A stretch of 13,893 nt of DNA from Candidatus Odinarchaeota archaeon (GCA_021162905.1 JAGGXT010000123.1:1-13893); one strand, 5' to 3'. Shown: positions 1 through 8,239, numbered from the stretch's first letter. A program made the numbers and translations. The notes: generated by a model not told the origin, from the letters alone.

Positions 1-1
1 G

Positions 2-898
2 ATTGGCATATCAATACTTAAAGGATTTTATAATAATATAGAAAATGAGATCATGCCCATTAAGGATGGCGACTCGCTTTCACTTGGTAATAAAACTATC
101 AACTTTATTCAAGCCCAATTTTTACATTGGCCAGAAACAATATTTTCCTATTTAGAAGAGGATGAAATTCTTTTTAGTTGCGATGCATTTGGTTCTTATG
201 GTATTTTAGACAATGGAATTTTTGATGATGAGCTTGATTTATCGTTCTATGAAAAAGAAGCAAAAAGATATTTTGCAAATATAGTCAGCAAGTATGCAAA
301 ATTTGTAATAAAAGCCATAGATAAGTTAAATCAAAAAGGTATAAAACCAAAGATAATAGCACCAAGCCATGGGCCAATATATAGAAGTAATCCAGAATTC
401 ATAATAAGTAAATATTATAAATGGTCCCTACCAGAATACGAACGAAAAGTTGTTATAGTATATGGTTCTATGTATGGAAATACGAGGCAAATTGCTATCA
501 AACTTAAGGAGCTTCTAGAAAATGAGGGGATCTCAACAGTGCTTTTTGATAGTTCCTATGATGATGTAAGCTTTATGCTGCGAGAAGTTCTTGACTCTCC
601 AGCAATAGTGTTTGGGGTTCCTACATATGATGTAAAAATGTTTCCCAAGATAAAATATATAACTGACTTAATTGTTAGCTATAAAGATATAAAGGGTAGA
701 ATAGCCGCAATTTTTGGATCGTACGGATGGGGCGGTGGAGCAATTAAAGAGCTCAGAGCAGAATTGGAAAAGAATAACTTTAGAATAATAGAGCCAATAA
801 TTCAAATTAAGGGGGCTCCACGACAAGAACATTTCAAAGAAGCGGAAATACTAGCAAAAAATCTTATTCAAGAAATAGATGCGTTCATAAAAGAATAA
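2..898 (+). CDS. fprA: FprA-type diiron flavoprotein (A-type flavoprotein), 5' end outside the window
   Basis: The reading frame is open from base 2 and in frame with the ATG at 53, so the gene starts upstream of the window; 298 residues are visible of a family length near 400. The first half is the end of a metallo-beta-lactamase-like domain. It shows LHWPET, SCDAFG and PSHGPIY, which carry a His, an Asp and a His that in this family ligate the diiron centre; the usual HxExDH motif would lie off-window. From about visible residue 150 a flavodoxin domain begins with VVIVYGSMYGNTRQIA (FMN phosphate loop). FprA proteins reduce O2 to water or NO to N2O in the cytoplasm, using electrons from F420H2 or rubredoxin. 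The electron donor cannot be told here. It probably protects the oxygen-sensitive radical SAM and Por enzymes downstream. Family assignment is firm; the true start is unseen. Confidence 0.93.
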   Translation: MGISILKGFYNNIENEIMPIKDGDSLSLGNKTINFIQAQFLHWPETIFSYLEEDEILFSCDAFGSYGILDNGIFDDELDLSFYEKEAKRYFANIVSKYAKFVIKAIDKLNQKGIKPKIIAPSHGPIYRSNPEFIISKYYKWSLPEYERKVVIVYGSMYGNTRQIAIKLKELLENEGISTVLFDSSYDDVSFMLREVLDSPAIVFGVPTYDVKMFPKIKYITDLIVSYKDIKGRIAAIFGSYGWGGGAIKELRAELEKNNFRIIEPIIQIKGAPRQEHFKEAEILAKNLIQEIDAFIKE

Positions 899-960
899 TA
901 TCCCTTTTGCAGTTAATATAGATATAATAAAACTGAATTTAAGATCGGGTTTGTGATAAC

Positions 961-2217
961 ATGAGTCCGTTTCTCAGCTTTTCATATTTTTCATTGCCAA
1001 GAACTAATAATTTTAAGAAAGTAGATTTAAACGAAATAGGTACAAAATTTGAAAGAAAGAAACAAGAAATATATTTATCCGTAAATTTCCCATTTTGTGT
1101 TGACATTTGCGATTATTGTGAGAAAAAAGCTTATCCATTTAAACCAAGGAACGTATATCGGTATCTTACACGCCTAAGTAAGCAAATAAATTCATTTACT
1201 GAAGTCTCAAACAGCTTTAAAGTAAAAGACATAATTATAACTGGTGGATCTCCCTCAGTGCTTGATGAGAAAGATATCTATGTGATAATAGAAGCAATCA
1301 ACTCGGTTTTTGATGTAAAAGGGCAAGTCTTTCTTGATGCTAATGTTTCCGATTTGTTTAATTATGAAAAAGTCGAGGCTCTTTATTCCGCGGGAGTAGA
1401 TTACATAAATATAAAAACGCCAACAATGAGTAAAAGAGAGCTTGAGACATTAGGCCGTTACGATTACTATCCCGAAGACCTAACAAGAGCTATTAATAAT
1501 CTAAAGGATGCAGGATTCAATGAGATAATTCTAAGTACTATGTTTATGTTTCCAGGAAATTCTGTGGAATCATTCGAAAAAACATTAAATGAGCTACTCT
1601 CTCTAAGTCCTACATTTCTTCATATAAGACCTTTCATGTTAAACCCAAAATCTAAACTAGCTTATAAAATTTCAATAAATAAAGCTCCTAACATACCTAA
1701 GCATAGACTTTTTAGAAAGTTCTTAAAAAAATTCTACGAAGTAATTAAAAATTTTGAATATACAATCACAACACCGTGGACTGTGCATAAAAAGAAGAAA
1801 GTTAAATTTACTTTTAATCCACTTCCAATTACAAGAAACATTGATTTTCTTTCACTAGGTTCTGATTCTATCTTTAGACTCGGGAATTTATTAATGAAAG
1901 CACCAAGCCTCACCGAATTTATGGCAGAGGATAAGACTTTTTTCTATATGTACGAGATGCCAAAGCACGAAGAATTGATATTATATATACTATTACAACT
2001 TTTCAACGGGCTTCAAATAAATCGTAGACTATTTCGCCTAAAGTTTGCAGATTATGACGCCTTTGATACTGTTACTGAATGCTTTGAAAAGTTTAAGAGA
2101 AGAGGATACTTTATTGAAAAGAAAGAGTTTCTTCAGTTGAGTGATAGGGGAATTATTCTAATTGGTTTACTGATGTATAGATATATGAAACAACTACAAA
2201 AACTTATTTTAGCTTAG
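961..2217 (+). CDS. HemN/HemW-like radical SAM protein
   Basis: This 418-residue protein has the radical SAM cluster motif CVDICDYC (Cys46, Cys50, Cys53, CxxxCxxC) preceded by YLSVNFPFC, which matches the YIHIPFC context of the HemN/HemW family. The glycine motif that binds SAM, usually GGGTPS, reads TGGSPS. The C-terminal part (LFNGLQINRRLF, then EKFKRRGYFIE and LSDRGIIL) resembles the HemN C-terminal domain. Family members are oxygen-independent coproporphyrinogen III oxidases, haem chaperones (HemW) or methyltransferases, so the substrate here is open. The ATG at 961 follows a weak GTGAT at 952-956. An AT-rich TATA-like stretch near 921-929 could be its promoter. It lies 62 bp after the flavoprotein gene and 44 bp before a second radical SAM gene, which suggests shared expression. 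The radical SAM call is certain; the subfamily is moderately sure. Confidence 0.85.
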   Translation: MSPFLSFSYFSLPRTNNFKKVDLNEIGTKFERKKQEIYLSVNFPFCVDICDYCEKKAYPFKPRNVYRYLTRLSKQINSFTEVSNSFKVKDIIITGGSPSVLDEKDIYVIIEAINSVFDVKGQVFLDANVSDLFNYEKVEALYSAGVDYINIKTPTMSKRELETLGRYDYYPEDLTRAINNLKDAGFNEIILSTMFMFPGNSVESFEKTLNELLSLSPTFLHIRPFMLNPKSKLAYKISINKAPNIPKHRLFRKFLKKFYEVIKNFEYTITTPWTVHKKKKVKFTFNPLPITRNIDFLSLGSDSIFRLGNLLMKAPSLTEFMAEDKTFFYMYEMPKHEELILYILLQLFNGLQINRRLFRLKFADYDAFDTVTECFEKFKRRGYFIEKKEFLQLSDRGIILIGLLMYRYMKQLQKLILA

Positions 2218-2261
2218 TTGCATTACTATTAAAAATAATAATTAATCCACGAGTGGATAAT

Positions 2262-3596
2262 ATGGGCACAGCTCTTATTTTTAGCTATTCTAAAGTAAAT
2301 CGAATAAGTTATAATGTCCTTCTAGGGGCTCTGGAAAAGTGGAATATTATTGATAGTGAGTTAGATATAAAAATAGTTAGCCCTAAAGAAGTAACGAATA
2401 CTATTTTATCTCTTAAGAAGAAAGGTTATGAAAAAATAATTCTCGCGGTTTCTTTCATGACTACTCAAGTCTTTGAGATAATACATCTAATATCCTCTGC
2501 TAGAATGGTAGATCCTTCCATTATTCTAATTGCTGGAGGTCCTCATCCATCAGGAGATCCAATAGGTACCATTCTTTTAGGATTTGATTTTGTTATTATT
2601 GGAGAGGGGGAAATAACATTTCCAAGGATCATTGAAAGGATAAAAAATAATGAAGATCCAACTAAAGAAAGAGGGCTCTTCTTTTACAATGGAAACAAAT
2701 TTAAATTCACTGAAAAACAAAAAGAAATAGATCTAAATGAGTATCCTCCGTTTTCTTTAAAGTTCAAAAAGTTTAATCCCATAGAGATTACCAGAGGGTG
2801 CCCTTTCGCTTGCTTTTACTGTCAGACATCATATATGTTCTCTAAAAAGGTTAGACATAGGTCAATAGAAAACATTTTGAGATATATATCTATCATGAAC
2901 AATTTAGGGCTTCGCGACGTTCGATTTATATCACCGAATGCATTTTCCTATGGATCTATTAATGGAAGAAAACCAAATATTAGAGCTATTGAAGAACTGT
3001 TAGAAGGTATCAGAGGTATAATAGGTCCAAAAGGACGTATTTTTTTCGGCACATTTCCCTCAGAAGTTAGACCCGAGTTTGTTTCCGAAGACATTTTAGA
3101 AGTTATAAAAAAATATGTTAATAATGACAATTTAATAATTGGTGCTCAAAGTGGTAGTCAAAGGGTGTTAGATATAATAAATCGAGGACATACTATTGAA
3201 GATATATATAAAGCAGTATCATTATCAACTAAATATAATTTCACTCCTAATGTTGACTTTATTTTTGGCTTGCCAGGTGAAACAGAAGCCGATGTAAATA
3301 ACACTCTGAAGGTTATGAAGGATCTTATAAAAATGGGTGCGAGAATACATGCACACACGTTTTTGCCACTTGTTGGAACACCTTTTTCTAAAAAGCCACC
3401 AGGATATATCAATAAAAAGATAAAACGTATATTAGGAAAACTTGCCCTCGAAGGAAAATTATATGGTGAGTGGGCTAGTCAAGAATTAGAAGCACTCAAA
3501 ATACATTCTTATTATGCTTTAAGAAATAGACTCTTACAAGAATTTCAAAAATATAAACGTCTTCTAAAAAATCCAATTTTTTCATTTTTTGCATAA
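2262..3596 (+). CDS. B12-binding domain/radical SAM protein, MJ1487-like
   Basis: The protein starts with a Rossmann-like cobalamin-binding domain (about residues 1-125) containing AGGPHPSGDP and GFDFVIIGEGE, typical of B12-dependent radical SAM enzymes. The DxHxxG histidine motif of base-off B12 proteins is not visible. The radical SAM domain follows, with RGCPFACFYC giving CxxxCxxC at Cys180, Cys184 and Cys187, then GAQSGSQRVLDIINRGH and DFIFGLPGET, both standard for this class. The order and spacing resemble the archaeal MJ1487 family, whose reaction is unknown to me. The ATG at 2262 gives an N-terminus like that family; a GTG at 2253, three codons earlier, is possible and lies in a small inverted repeat. 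The gene ends near a T6 run (3642-3647) that may help terminate transcription. The domain calls are firm; the substrate is unknown. Confidence 0.85.
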   Translation: MGTALIFSYSKVNRISYNVLLGALEKWNIIDSELDIKIVSPKEVTNTILSLKKKGYEKIILAVSFMTTQVFEIIHLISSARMVDPSIILIAGGPHPSGDPIGTILLGFDFVIIGEGEITFPRIIERIKNNEDPTKERGLFFYNGNKFKFTEKQKEIDLNEYPPFSLKFKKFNPIEITRGCPFACFYCQTSYMFSKKVRHRSIENILRYISIMNNLGLRDVRFISPNAFSYGSINGRKPNIRAIEELLEGIRGIIGPKGRIFFGTFPSEVRPEFVSEDILEVIKKYVNNDNLIIGAQSGSQRVLDIINRGHTIEDIYKAVSLSTKYNFTPNVDFIFGLPGETEADVNNTLKVMKDLIKMGARIHAHTFLPLVGTPFSKKPPGYINKKIKRILGKLALEGKLYGEWASQELEALKIHSYYALRNRLLQEFQKYKRLLKNPIFSFFA

Positions 3597-3737
3597 CTGC
3601 TCTTTTCAAGAAAATAAAACATTATTATTATAGCATCATTATTTTTTAATAAATCATTAACTTTTGTTGGATAAAATTAATTAGGGATTGCATTAGATTA
3701 CCATCTAAAACAATAATATTAGCAATCTATATTTAAT

Positions 3738-3743
3738 GAGGTG
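3738..3743 (+). promoter_or_regulatory. Ribosome binding site of porG
   Basis: GAGGTG sits 7 bases before the ATG at 3751 and overlaps the in-frame ATG at 3736. This fixes the start at 3751, not 3736. Confidence 0.75.
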
Positions 3744-3750
3744 TGTTCTA

Positions 3751-4308
3751 ATGATAGAAGTTAGATGGCATGGTCGGGGTGGTCAAGGCGTAGTTACTTC
3801 TAGTGAGCTCCTCGCACGTGCGGCTTTGATTGAAAAAAAATATGTTCAGCATTTTCCTGAGTTTGGACCTGAAAGACGTGGTGCGCCTGTTCGGGCCTAT
3901 ACACGAATTTCTAATGAGCCTATTGAAATTCATACAGGAGTCTATGAGCCAAATATAGTAGTTGTTATAGATCCTTCATTGGCTTTGGAACCTACTTTGT
4001 ATCTTGAAGGTGTGAAAAAGGGTGCTAAAGTTATAATCAATGCCAAAGAAATTAAAGAGGAGATAGCTTCTAAAATTAAATCGATAGGTGCTGAGTTGTA
4101 TTATGTCGATGCATTCCAGATAGCTCTAGATGTTTTTGGTAAACCCTTCTACAATACCCCTATGTTTGGTGCTTTAGTAAAAGCTACAGGAATCGTAGAT
4201 CTCAATGCTGCAATTGAGGCACTGAAGCAAAGATTTAGTGGAGATATTGCTGAGAAGAATATACAAGCTGTAAAAAGAGCTTTTGAGGAGGTAAAAAAAT
4301 ATGAGTAA
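3751..4308 (+). CDS. porG: Pyruvate/2-oxoacid:ferredoxin oxidoreductase, gamma subunit
   Basis: This is the gamma subunit of the heterotetrameric enzyme that oxidatively decarboxylates pyruvate (or another 2-oxoacid) to acyl-CoA and reduces ferredoxin in the cytoplasm. The 185-residue protein opens with MIEVRWHGRGGQGVV, the hallmark of the POR/KOR gamma domain, followed by FPEFGPERRGAPVRAYTRI, another family signature, and a beta-strand VVVIDPSLAL. The start is ATG 3751 with GAGGTG upstream; the longer form from 3736 adds five residues that do not fit the family. It is the first gene of a porGDAB operon, and its last codons overlap the start of porD (ATGAGTAA). Pyruvate is the likely substrate from the operon order, but 2-oxoisovalerate or another acid cannot be excluded from sequence alone. 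Confidence 0.95.
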   Translation: MIEVRWHGRGGQGVVTSSELLARAALIEKKYVQHFPEFGPERRGAPVRAYTRISNEPIEIHTGVYEPNIVVVIDPSLALEPTLYLEGVKKGAKVIINAKEIKEEIASKIKSIGAELYYVDAFQIALDVFGKPFYNTPMFGALVKATGIVDLNAAIEALKQRFSGDIAEKNIQAVKRAFEEVKKYE

Positions 4309-4591
4309 GAAATTAAAAAATTGGAAGGAAATTCCTATCGCAGGTTTAATAACAGAACCAGCATCCTCATGGAACTATAAAACTGGCAATTGGCGTGCTT
4401 TAAAGCCTATACTTGATCAATCAAAATGTATAAAGTGTCTTTTATGTTGGGTATATTGTCCAGAGCCAGCGGTTCGTCGTCATGAAGATAATTCCGTTGA
4501 AATAGATTATGACTTCTGTAAAGGTTGTGGTATTTGCGCATCTGAATGTCCTGTAAAAGCAATAACTATGGTACCTGAGGGTGGTGAGTGA
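4301..4591 (+). CDS. porD: Pyruvate/2-oxoacid:ferredoxin oxidoreductase, delta (ferredoxin-like) subunit
   Basis: The delta subunit is a 96-residue dicluster ferredoxin that carries electrons from the catalytic beta subunit to external ferredoxin. Two complete 4Fe-4S motifs are visible: Cys43, Cys46, Cys49, Cys53 (CIKCLLCWVYCP) and Cys73, Cys76, Cys79, Cys83 (CKGCGICASECP). The N-terminal extension of about 40 residues (including WRALKPILD) is typical of Por/Vor delta subunits rather than of free ferredoxins. The ATG overlaps the end of porG by 8 bases and has a perfect GAGGAGGT at 4285-4292, inside porG. The stop overlaps the GTG start of porA. Assignment is firm. Confidence 0.96.
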   Translation: MSKKLKNWKEIPIAGLITEPASSWNYKTGNWRALKPILDQSKCIKCLLCWVYCPEPAVRRHEDNSVEIDYDFCKGCGICASECPVKAITMVPEGGE

Positions 4592-5778
4592 AAGTGGTTA
4601 AAATGAAGAGAATAGGTTTAACTGGAGATTCTGCCGTTGCATTTGCTGCTAAACAGGCAAATGTGGATGTTATTTCAGCTTATCCTATTACACCACAAAC
4701 TATTATTGTTGAAGTATTAAGTGAGTTTGTTCATAATGGCGAATTGAATGCTGCGTTTATACCCGTTGAATCTGAACATTCAGCATTATCTGCAGCCGTG
4801 GGTGCATCCCTAGCTGGAGCACGTGTGTTCACAGCTACTGCTAGCCAAGGATTAGCTCTTATGTATGAGATATTATATATTGCTGCATCTTTAAGAGCAC
4901 CTATTGTAATGGCATTAGGCAATAGAGCATTTTCTGCACCTATAAATATACACTGTAGTCACGATGATGCCTATGCAGCTCGAGATACTGGTTGGATACA
5001 ACTTTTCTCTGAAAATCCCCAAGAAGCTTATGATCTGACACTACAAGCATTTAAAATTGCTGAAGATAAGCGTGTCTTGCTACCTACTATCGTAAACCTT
5101 GATGGGTTCATAGTCACTCACTGTTTTGAGGGTCTTGATGTTTTTGAGGACGATGAAGTTCCCAATTTTCTACCACCAAGAGAACCTGTATATCAGATAG
5201 ATCCTGACAATCCAATAACATATGGTCCATTGGCATTCTTTGACTATTATATGGAAATTAAGAGACAGCAAGCTGAAGCAATAAAAAACTCGTATCCAGT
5301 TATAAAAGAAGTTCTAAATGAGTTTAGCAAATTTAGTGGTCGAACATATACGCCAATAAAGACTTATGGTATGGAAGATGCTGAGGTGGCTATAGTTGTA
5401 TTAGGTTCAACAGCTGGTACAGCACGTTATGTCGCTAAAGAGTTAAGGAAAGAAGGGAAAAAAGTGGGCGTAGTTAGTCTAGTTGTCTATAGACCATTTC
5501 CTGTTGATGAACTTATAGACATCTTAAAATCTGTAAAAGTTGCAGCTGTACTTGACAGATCATATAGTTTTGGAAGTCCTGGAGGGCAGTTATACATGGA
5601 TATATCAGCAGCATTGTATAATGAATCTGAACGTCCGTTGCTATTTAATGTAATTTATGGCCTTGGCGGTCGTGACATGACAGTTAGTAATCTTAAATCT
5701 ATATTTGAGAAAGCATTAGAATATGCAGAGAAAGGCAAGATAGAGAAGAAAGAACTCTGGGTGGGTGTTAGAGAATAG
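4588..5778 (+). CDS. porA: Pyruvate/2-oxoacid:ferredoxin oxidoreductase, alpha subunit
   Basis: The alpha subunit contributes the pyrimidine-binding side of the thiamine diphosphate site and part of the substrate pocket. Motifs in order (396 residues): AYPITPQT at about 31-38, with the Thr that contacts the 2-oxoacid in characterised PFORs; ESEHSALSAAVGASLAGARV near 61-80; TASQGLALMYE; GNRAFSAPINIHCSHDD near 111-127; then a domain II with VVLGSTAGTARYVAKELR and a C-terminal DRSYSFGSPGGQLYMDI. The GTG at 4588 overlaps the porD stop (GTGA) and has GGTGG just upstream. An ATG at 4603, five codons later, is an alternative start that would also fit the family. The length is normal and no key region is missing. 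Confidence 0.95.
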   Translation: MKVVKMKRIGLTGDSAVAFAAKQANVDVISAYPITPQTIIVEVLSEFVHNGELNAAFIPVESEHSALSAAVGASLAGARVFTATASQGLALMYEILYIAASLRAPIVMALGNRAFSAPINIHCSHDDAYAARDTGWIQLFSENPQEAYDLTLQAFKIAEDKRVLLPTIVNLDGFIVTHCFEGLDVFEDDEVPNFLPPREPVYQIDPDNPITYGPLAFFDYYMEIKRQQAEAIKNSYPVIKEVLNEFSKFSGRTYTPIKTYGMEDAEVAIVVLGSTAGTARYVAKELRKEGKKVGVVSLVVYRPFPVDELIDILKSVKVAAVLDRSYSFGSPGGQLYMDISAALYNESERPLLFNVIYGLGGRDMTVSNLKSIFEKALEYAEKGKIEKKELWVGVRE

Positions 5779-5783
5779 GAGGT
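5777..5783 (+). promoter_or_regulatory. Ribosome binding site of porB
   Basis: AGGAGGT overlaps the porA stop codon. It abuts the ATG at 5784 but is 9 bases from the ATG at 5793, so 5793 is the better start of porB. Confidence 0.75.
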
Positions 5784-5792
5784 ATGTACAAA

Positions 5793-6746
5793 ATGAGTGA
5801 AATTAAATTATTAAAAACGATAAAAGAACTTCCTCCTGATGACAAATACGAATTTGCTCCAGGTCATCGACTGTGTGCTGGGTGTGCAATTCCTATTCTT
5901 GTAAAGATAACCCTAAAAGTAATTCCAGATCCTAAAGTTATAGTGAATGCTACCGGGTGTTTAGAGGTTGCTACTACTATATATCCCTATACAAGTTGGA
6001 ATGTCCCATGGGTTCATAATGCATTTGAGAATGCAGCAGCTACAGCTTCTGGAATAGAAGCTGCTTTTAAAATATTTGAAAAGAAATATGGTAAAAAGAA
6101 ACCGCACATAATTGTTTTTGCAGGTGATGGTGGAACTTTTGACATAGGAATACAAGCCCTAAGCGGAGCTTTAGAAAGAGGTCATGATTTCGTCTATATT
6201 TGCTATGATAACAACGCATATATGAATACTGGAATACAGAGGTCCAGTGCAACTCCACGTGGAGCTAGAACAACAACATCTCCCGCGGGAGAGGTAATTC
6301 CTGGAAAACCAGAAAGAAGTAAAGACTTAATTGCAATAGCTGTAGCTCATGGGATTGAATATGCTGCAACTGCTAATCCAGCATATCCTATTGATTTGGC
6401 AAATAAATTGATTAAGGCCGACGCGGTTGAGGGCCCAGCTGTAATACACTACTTCTCACCATGCCCAACTGGATGGTATTTTGATCCATCTCTATCTATA
6501 AAAATTGCAAAACTAGCTGTTGAAACTGGCGTATGGCCCTTATACGAGGTTGAGAATGGAAAATATAAAATAAACAGTCCAAGTTTGAAATATCTAAAAA
6601 GTCCTAAGCCACTAGAAGAGTATCTTAAGTTGCAAGGGAGATTCAAACATCTTCTTAAACCTGAAAACAAATGGATGCTAGATTTATATAAGCAAGATAT
6701 CGAATATCAGTGGACTTTATTGAAAAGACTTACAGGGATAGGATAA
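5793..6746 (+). CDS. porB: Pyruvate/2-oxoacid:ferredoxin oxidoreductase, beta subunit
   Basis: The beta subunit binds the diphosphate end of thiamine diphosphate and a proximal 4Fe-4S cluster. All four cluster cysteines are visible: Cys28 and Cys31 (LCAGCAIPI), Cys56 (NATGCLEV) and Cys224 (FSPCPTGW). The thiamine diphosphate/Mg2+ motif runs from GDGG (111-114) to DNNAYMNTGIQRS (139-151), and TPRGARTTTSPAG follows as in other Por beta chains. The 317-residue length is normal. The start is ATG 5793, set by the AGGAGGT at 5777-5783; an ATG three codons earlier is too close to it. It is the last gene of the operon and is followed by a T-rich tract, after which an insertion sequence begins. Assignment is firm. 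Confidence 0.96.
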   Translation: MSEIKLLKTIKELPPDDKYEFAPGHRLCAGCAIPILVKITLKVIPDPKVIVNATGCLEVATTIYPYTSWNVPWVHNAFENAAATASGIEAAFKIFEKKYGKKKPHIIVFAGDGGTFDIGIQALSGALERGHDFVYICYDNNAYMNTGIQRSSATPRGARTTTSPAGEVIPGKPERSKDLIAIAVAHGIEYAATANPAYPIDLANKLIKADAVEGPAVIHYFSPCPTGWYFDPSLSIKIAKLAVETGVWPLYEVENGKYKINSPSLKYLKSPKPLEEYLKLQGRFKHLLKPENKWMLDLYKQDIEYQWTLLKRLTGIG

Positions 6747-6750
6747 CATT

Positions 6751-6766
6751 TCTCTTTTATTTTTTT
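6751..6766 (+). terminator. T-rich terminator of the por operon
   Basis: A pyrimidine tract with T4, A, then T7 starts five bases after the porB stop. Archaeal transcription commonly ends at such U-rich runs without a hairpin. The insertion sequence appears to have used this tract as part of its target. Confidence 0.5.
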
Positions 6767-8055
6767 CTATGAAAAACTTGCCGCTCCCACTATATCTCCT
6801 ACTCCGCCACTTTTAAATATTTCTAACATCCGCCTTAGCTCGTTTATCTCGACTTTTATCATCTTCTCGTATCTCCTCGCATACGCCTCTATTCGCCTCA
6901 GCTTCCTCGTAATTAATTGACTCTTACTGGCATCTCTATACTTATCCCCTTCATCACCAGCGCATGCATCACTACCAAAAGCTTTCTTGCCAACGCCACC
7001 AACGCTACTCTGTGCCCTCTTCTCCTCATAATATTGTAATAGAACAAGTATAAGCTCTTCGAAGCCTTCGTCCTCACTATCGACTCGGCAGCCTCCGTCA
7101 ACGCATGCCTCAAATATGGACTACCCACTTCGTTATCCCACGACCCCACTGCTTACCATTCGACTCATTTATGCGTGGAACCAGTCCAGAATAGCTCGCT
7201 ATCTGCTTCCCATCAATGAATCTCTCAAAATCGCCAATCTCCGCAATGACAGTCGCGCTGTTATCATATCAACTCCAAGTATCGATATAAGTATTCTCTC
7301 ACGTGTCTCTTAATTCTCTCATCACCATCTACAACTCTCACTATCATCATCTCTATACGACTTATCACCTCGTTAATCCTCTCTATCTCCGTCAATAGAA
7401 CCAAAATTAAATCTTTATCCAAGCTCTCAAAGTGTGCTCCACTAAGCACTTCCATAAGCACTTCCCTCTTTTTTGCAGGTGCAACTTTTATCGCATCATC
7501 TGCATCACCTGCGATAATCGCTTTCAGCACTCTCATTCCGGAAACCCCAAAGATGTCCGAGAAAACACGCTTCAGATCAAGGCGTGCCGCAGATAAAAGC
7601 GATTGTACCCTGTTCTTGTGACTCGTATTCTCGTCTACCAACTTTCTTCGAATTCTAATTAAATTCCTTAACTTTCGAATGCTTTCATCTGGTACATAGG
7701 ATTCCTCAACAAGTTCCTTCGCGTACATCAGTGCAATCCACGCTGCATCGTGTTTATCGCTCTTCTTTCGCTTTCTCGGAACTTGAGATGAGCTAACTGC
7801 GTGAACCGAAAAACCGTGTTTTTTGAGCCAGTCGTAGATGGCGTACCAGAAGTTGTTAGATGTTTCTATAACAACTTCGCTACACATGTTCTCCGAAAGC
7901 CACTCTACAAGCTCATTGTACCCGTAGCGGTCGTTACTAAACGTTCTTACACTGATTATTGACTCATTAACAAAATTTAAAATAACTGAAGTAAATCTTT
8001 TTTTATGAGGATCTATTCCACAGATCCTTAAATTTAAATATTTCAACTCATTCAT
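6767..8055 (-). pseudogene. IS110-family transposase (DEDD recombinase), frameshifted
   Basis: Residues 1-263 from ATG 8055 read cleanly and hold the RuvC-like DEDD domain: Asp15 (CGIDPHKK), Glu64 (VVIETSNNFW), Asp100 and Asp103 (SDKHDAAW). An ATG at 8085 would add ten residues and run into the noncoding RNA, so 8055 is preferred. The C-terminal Transposase_20 domain is split over four frames: RILISILGVDMITA, then ATVIAEIGDFERF through SYSGLVPRINESNGK (with the Ser expected to be catalytic) to GRGITK, then GSPYLRHALTEAAE, then DKYRDASKSQLITRKLRR to a TAG at 6769-6767. Each step is a -1 shift, near 7300, 7256, 7125 and about 6945; the last three fit loss of one G. The first stop met is at 7264-7266. 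The intact protein would be about 430 residues. It is inactive as written unless the deletions are sequencing errors. Confidence 0.9.
6775..6787 (+). repeat. Subterminal inverted repeat, transposase 3' side
   Basis: AACTTGCCGCTCC is the exact reverse complement of 8227-8239. It lies inside the last codons of the reconstructed transposase. Confidence 0.8.
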
Positions 8056-8059
8056 ATTT

Positions 8060-8214
8060 TTGGGAGCCGTCGGGGCGAGTGGCACGACCTTGTGCTAATG
8101 GGCTTCTATACGGGGTCAAAGCCCCATACTGAACACCCATTTGAGGCGTGCCCGCCAGACTTATGACGAGGTCGAAGCCCCAAAAAATAAACCAGCGGCC
8201 CCTAGGCTCCCAAT
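8060..8214 (-). ncRNA. Candidate bridge RNA (guide RNA) of the IS110 element
   Basis: The segment between the transposase start and the element tip is about 58% GC, against roughly one third or less around it. On the minus strand it can fold as follows. A 9-bp outer helix TTGGGAGCC/GGCTCCCAA joins 8205-8213 to 8060-8068. Stem-loop 1 has apical stem GGGG/CCTC (8178-8181 with 8168-8171). Stem-loop 2 has a lower helix (8147-8156 with 8081-8086 and 8074-8077), a middle helix AATGGG/CCCATT (8136-8141 with 8097-8102), an internal loop, and a 7-bp apical stem (8122-8128 with 8109-8115). TTATAA at 8238-8243 predicts a start near 8214, at the base of the outer helix. Placement, size and two internal loops match IS110 bridge RNAs. 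The fold was made by eye. Confidence 0.6.
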
Positions 8215-8226
8215 ATTTGATAAAAA

Positions 8227-8239
8227 GGAGCGGCAAGTT
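8227..8239 (-). repeat. Subterminal inverted repeat, transposase 5' side
   Basis: GGAGCGGCAAGTT on the plus strand is the exact reverse complement of 6775-6787. It overlaps the TATA-like element of the candidate RNA. Confidence 0.8.

Noticed and set aside
6913..7149. Separate 78-residue minus-strand gene
   Set aside because: It is the third frame of the broken transposase (GSPYLRHALTEAAE and onward), not an independent gene.
7116..7313. 65-residue plus-strand open frame
   Set aside because: It is antisense to the frameshifted transposase domain, whose conserved motifs fully explain the sequence.
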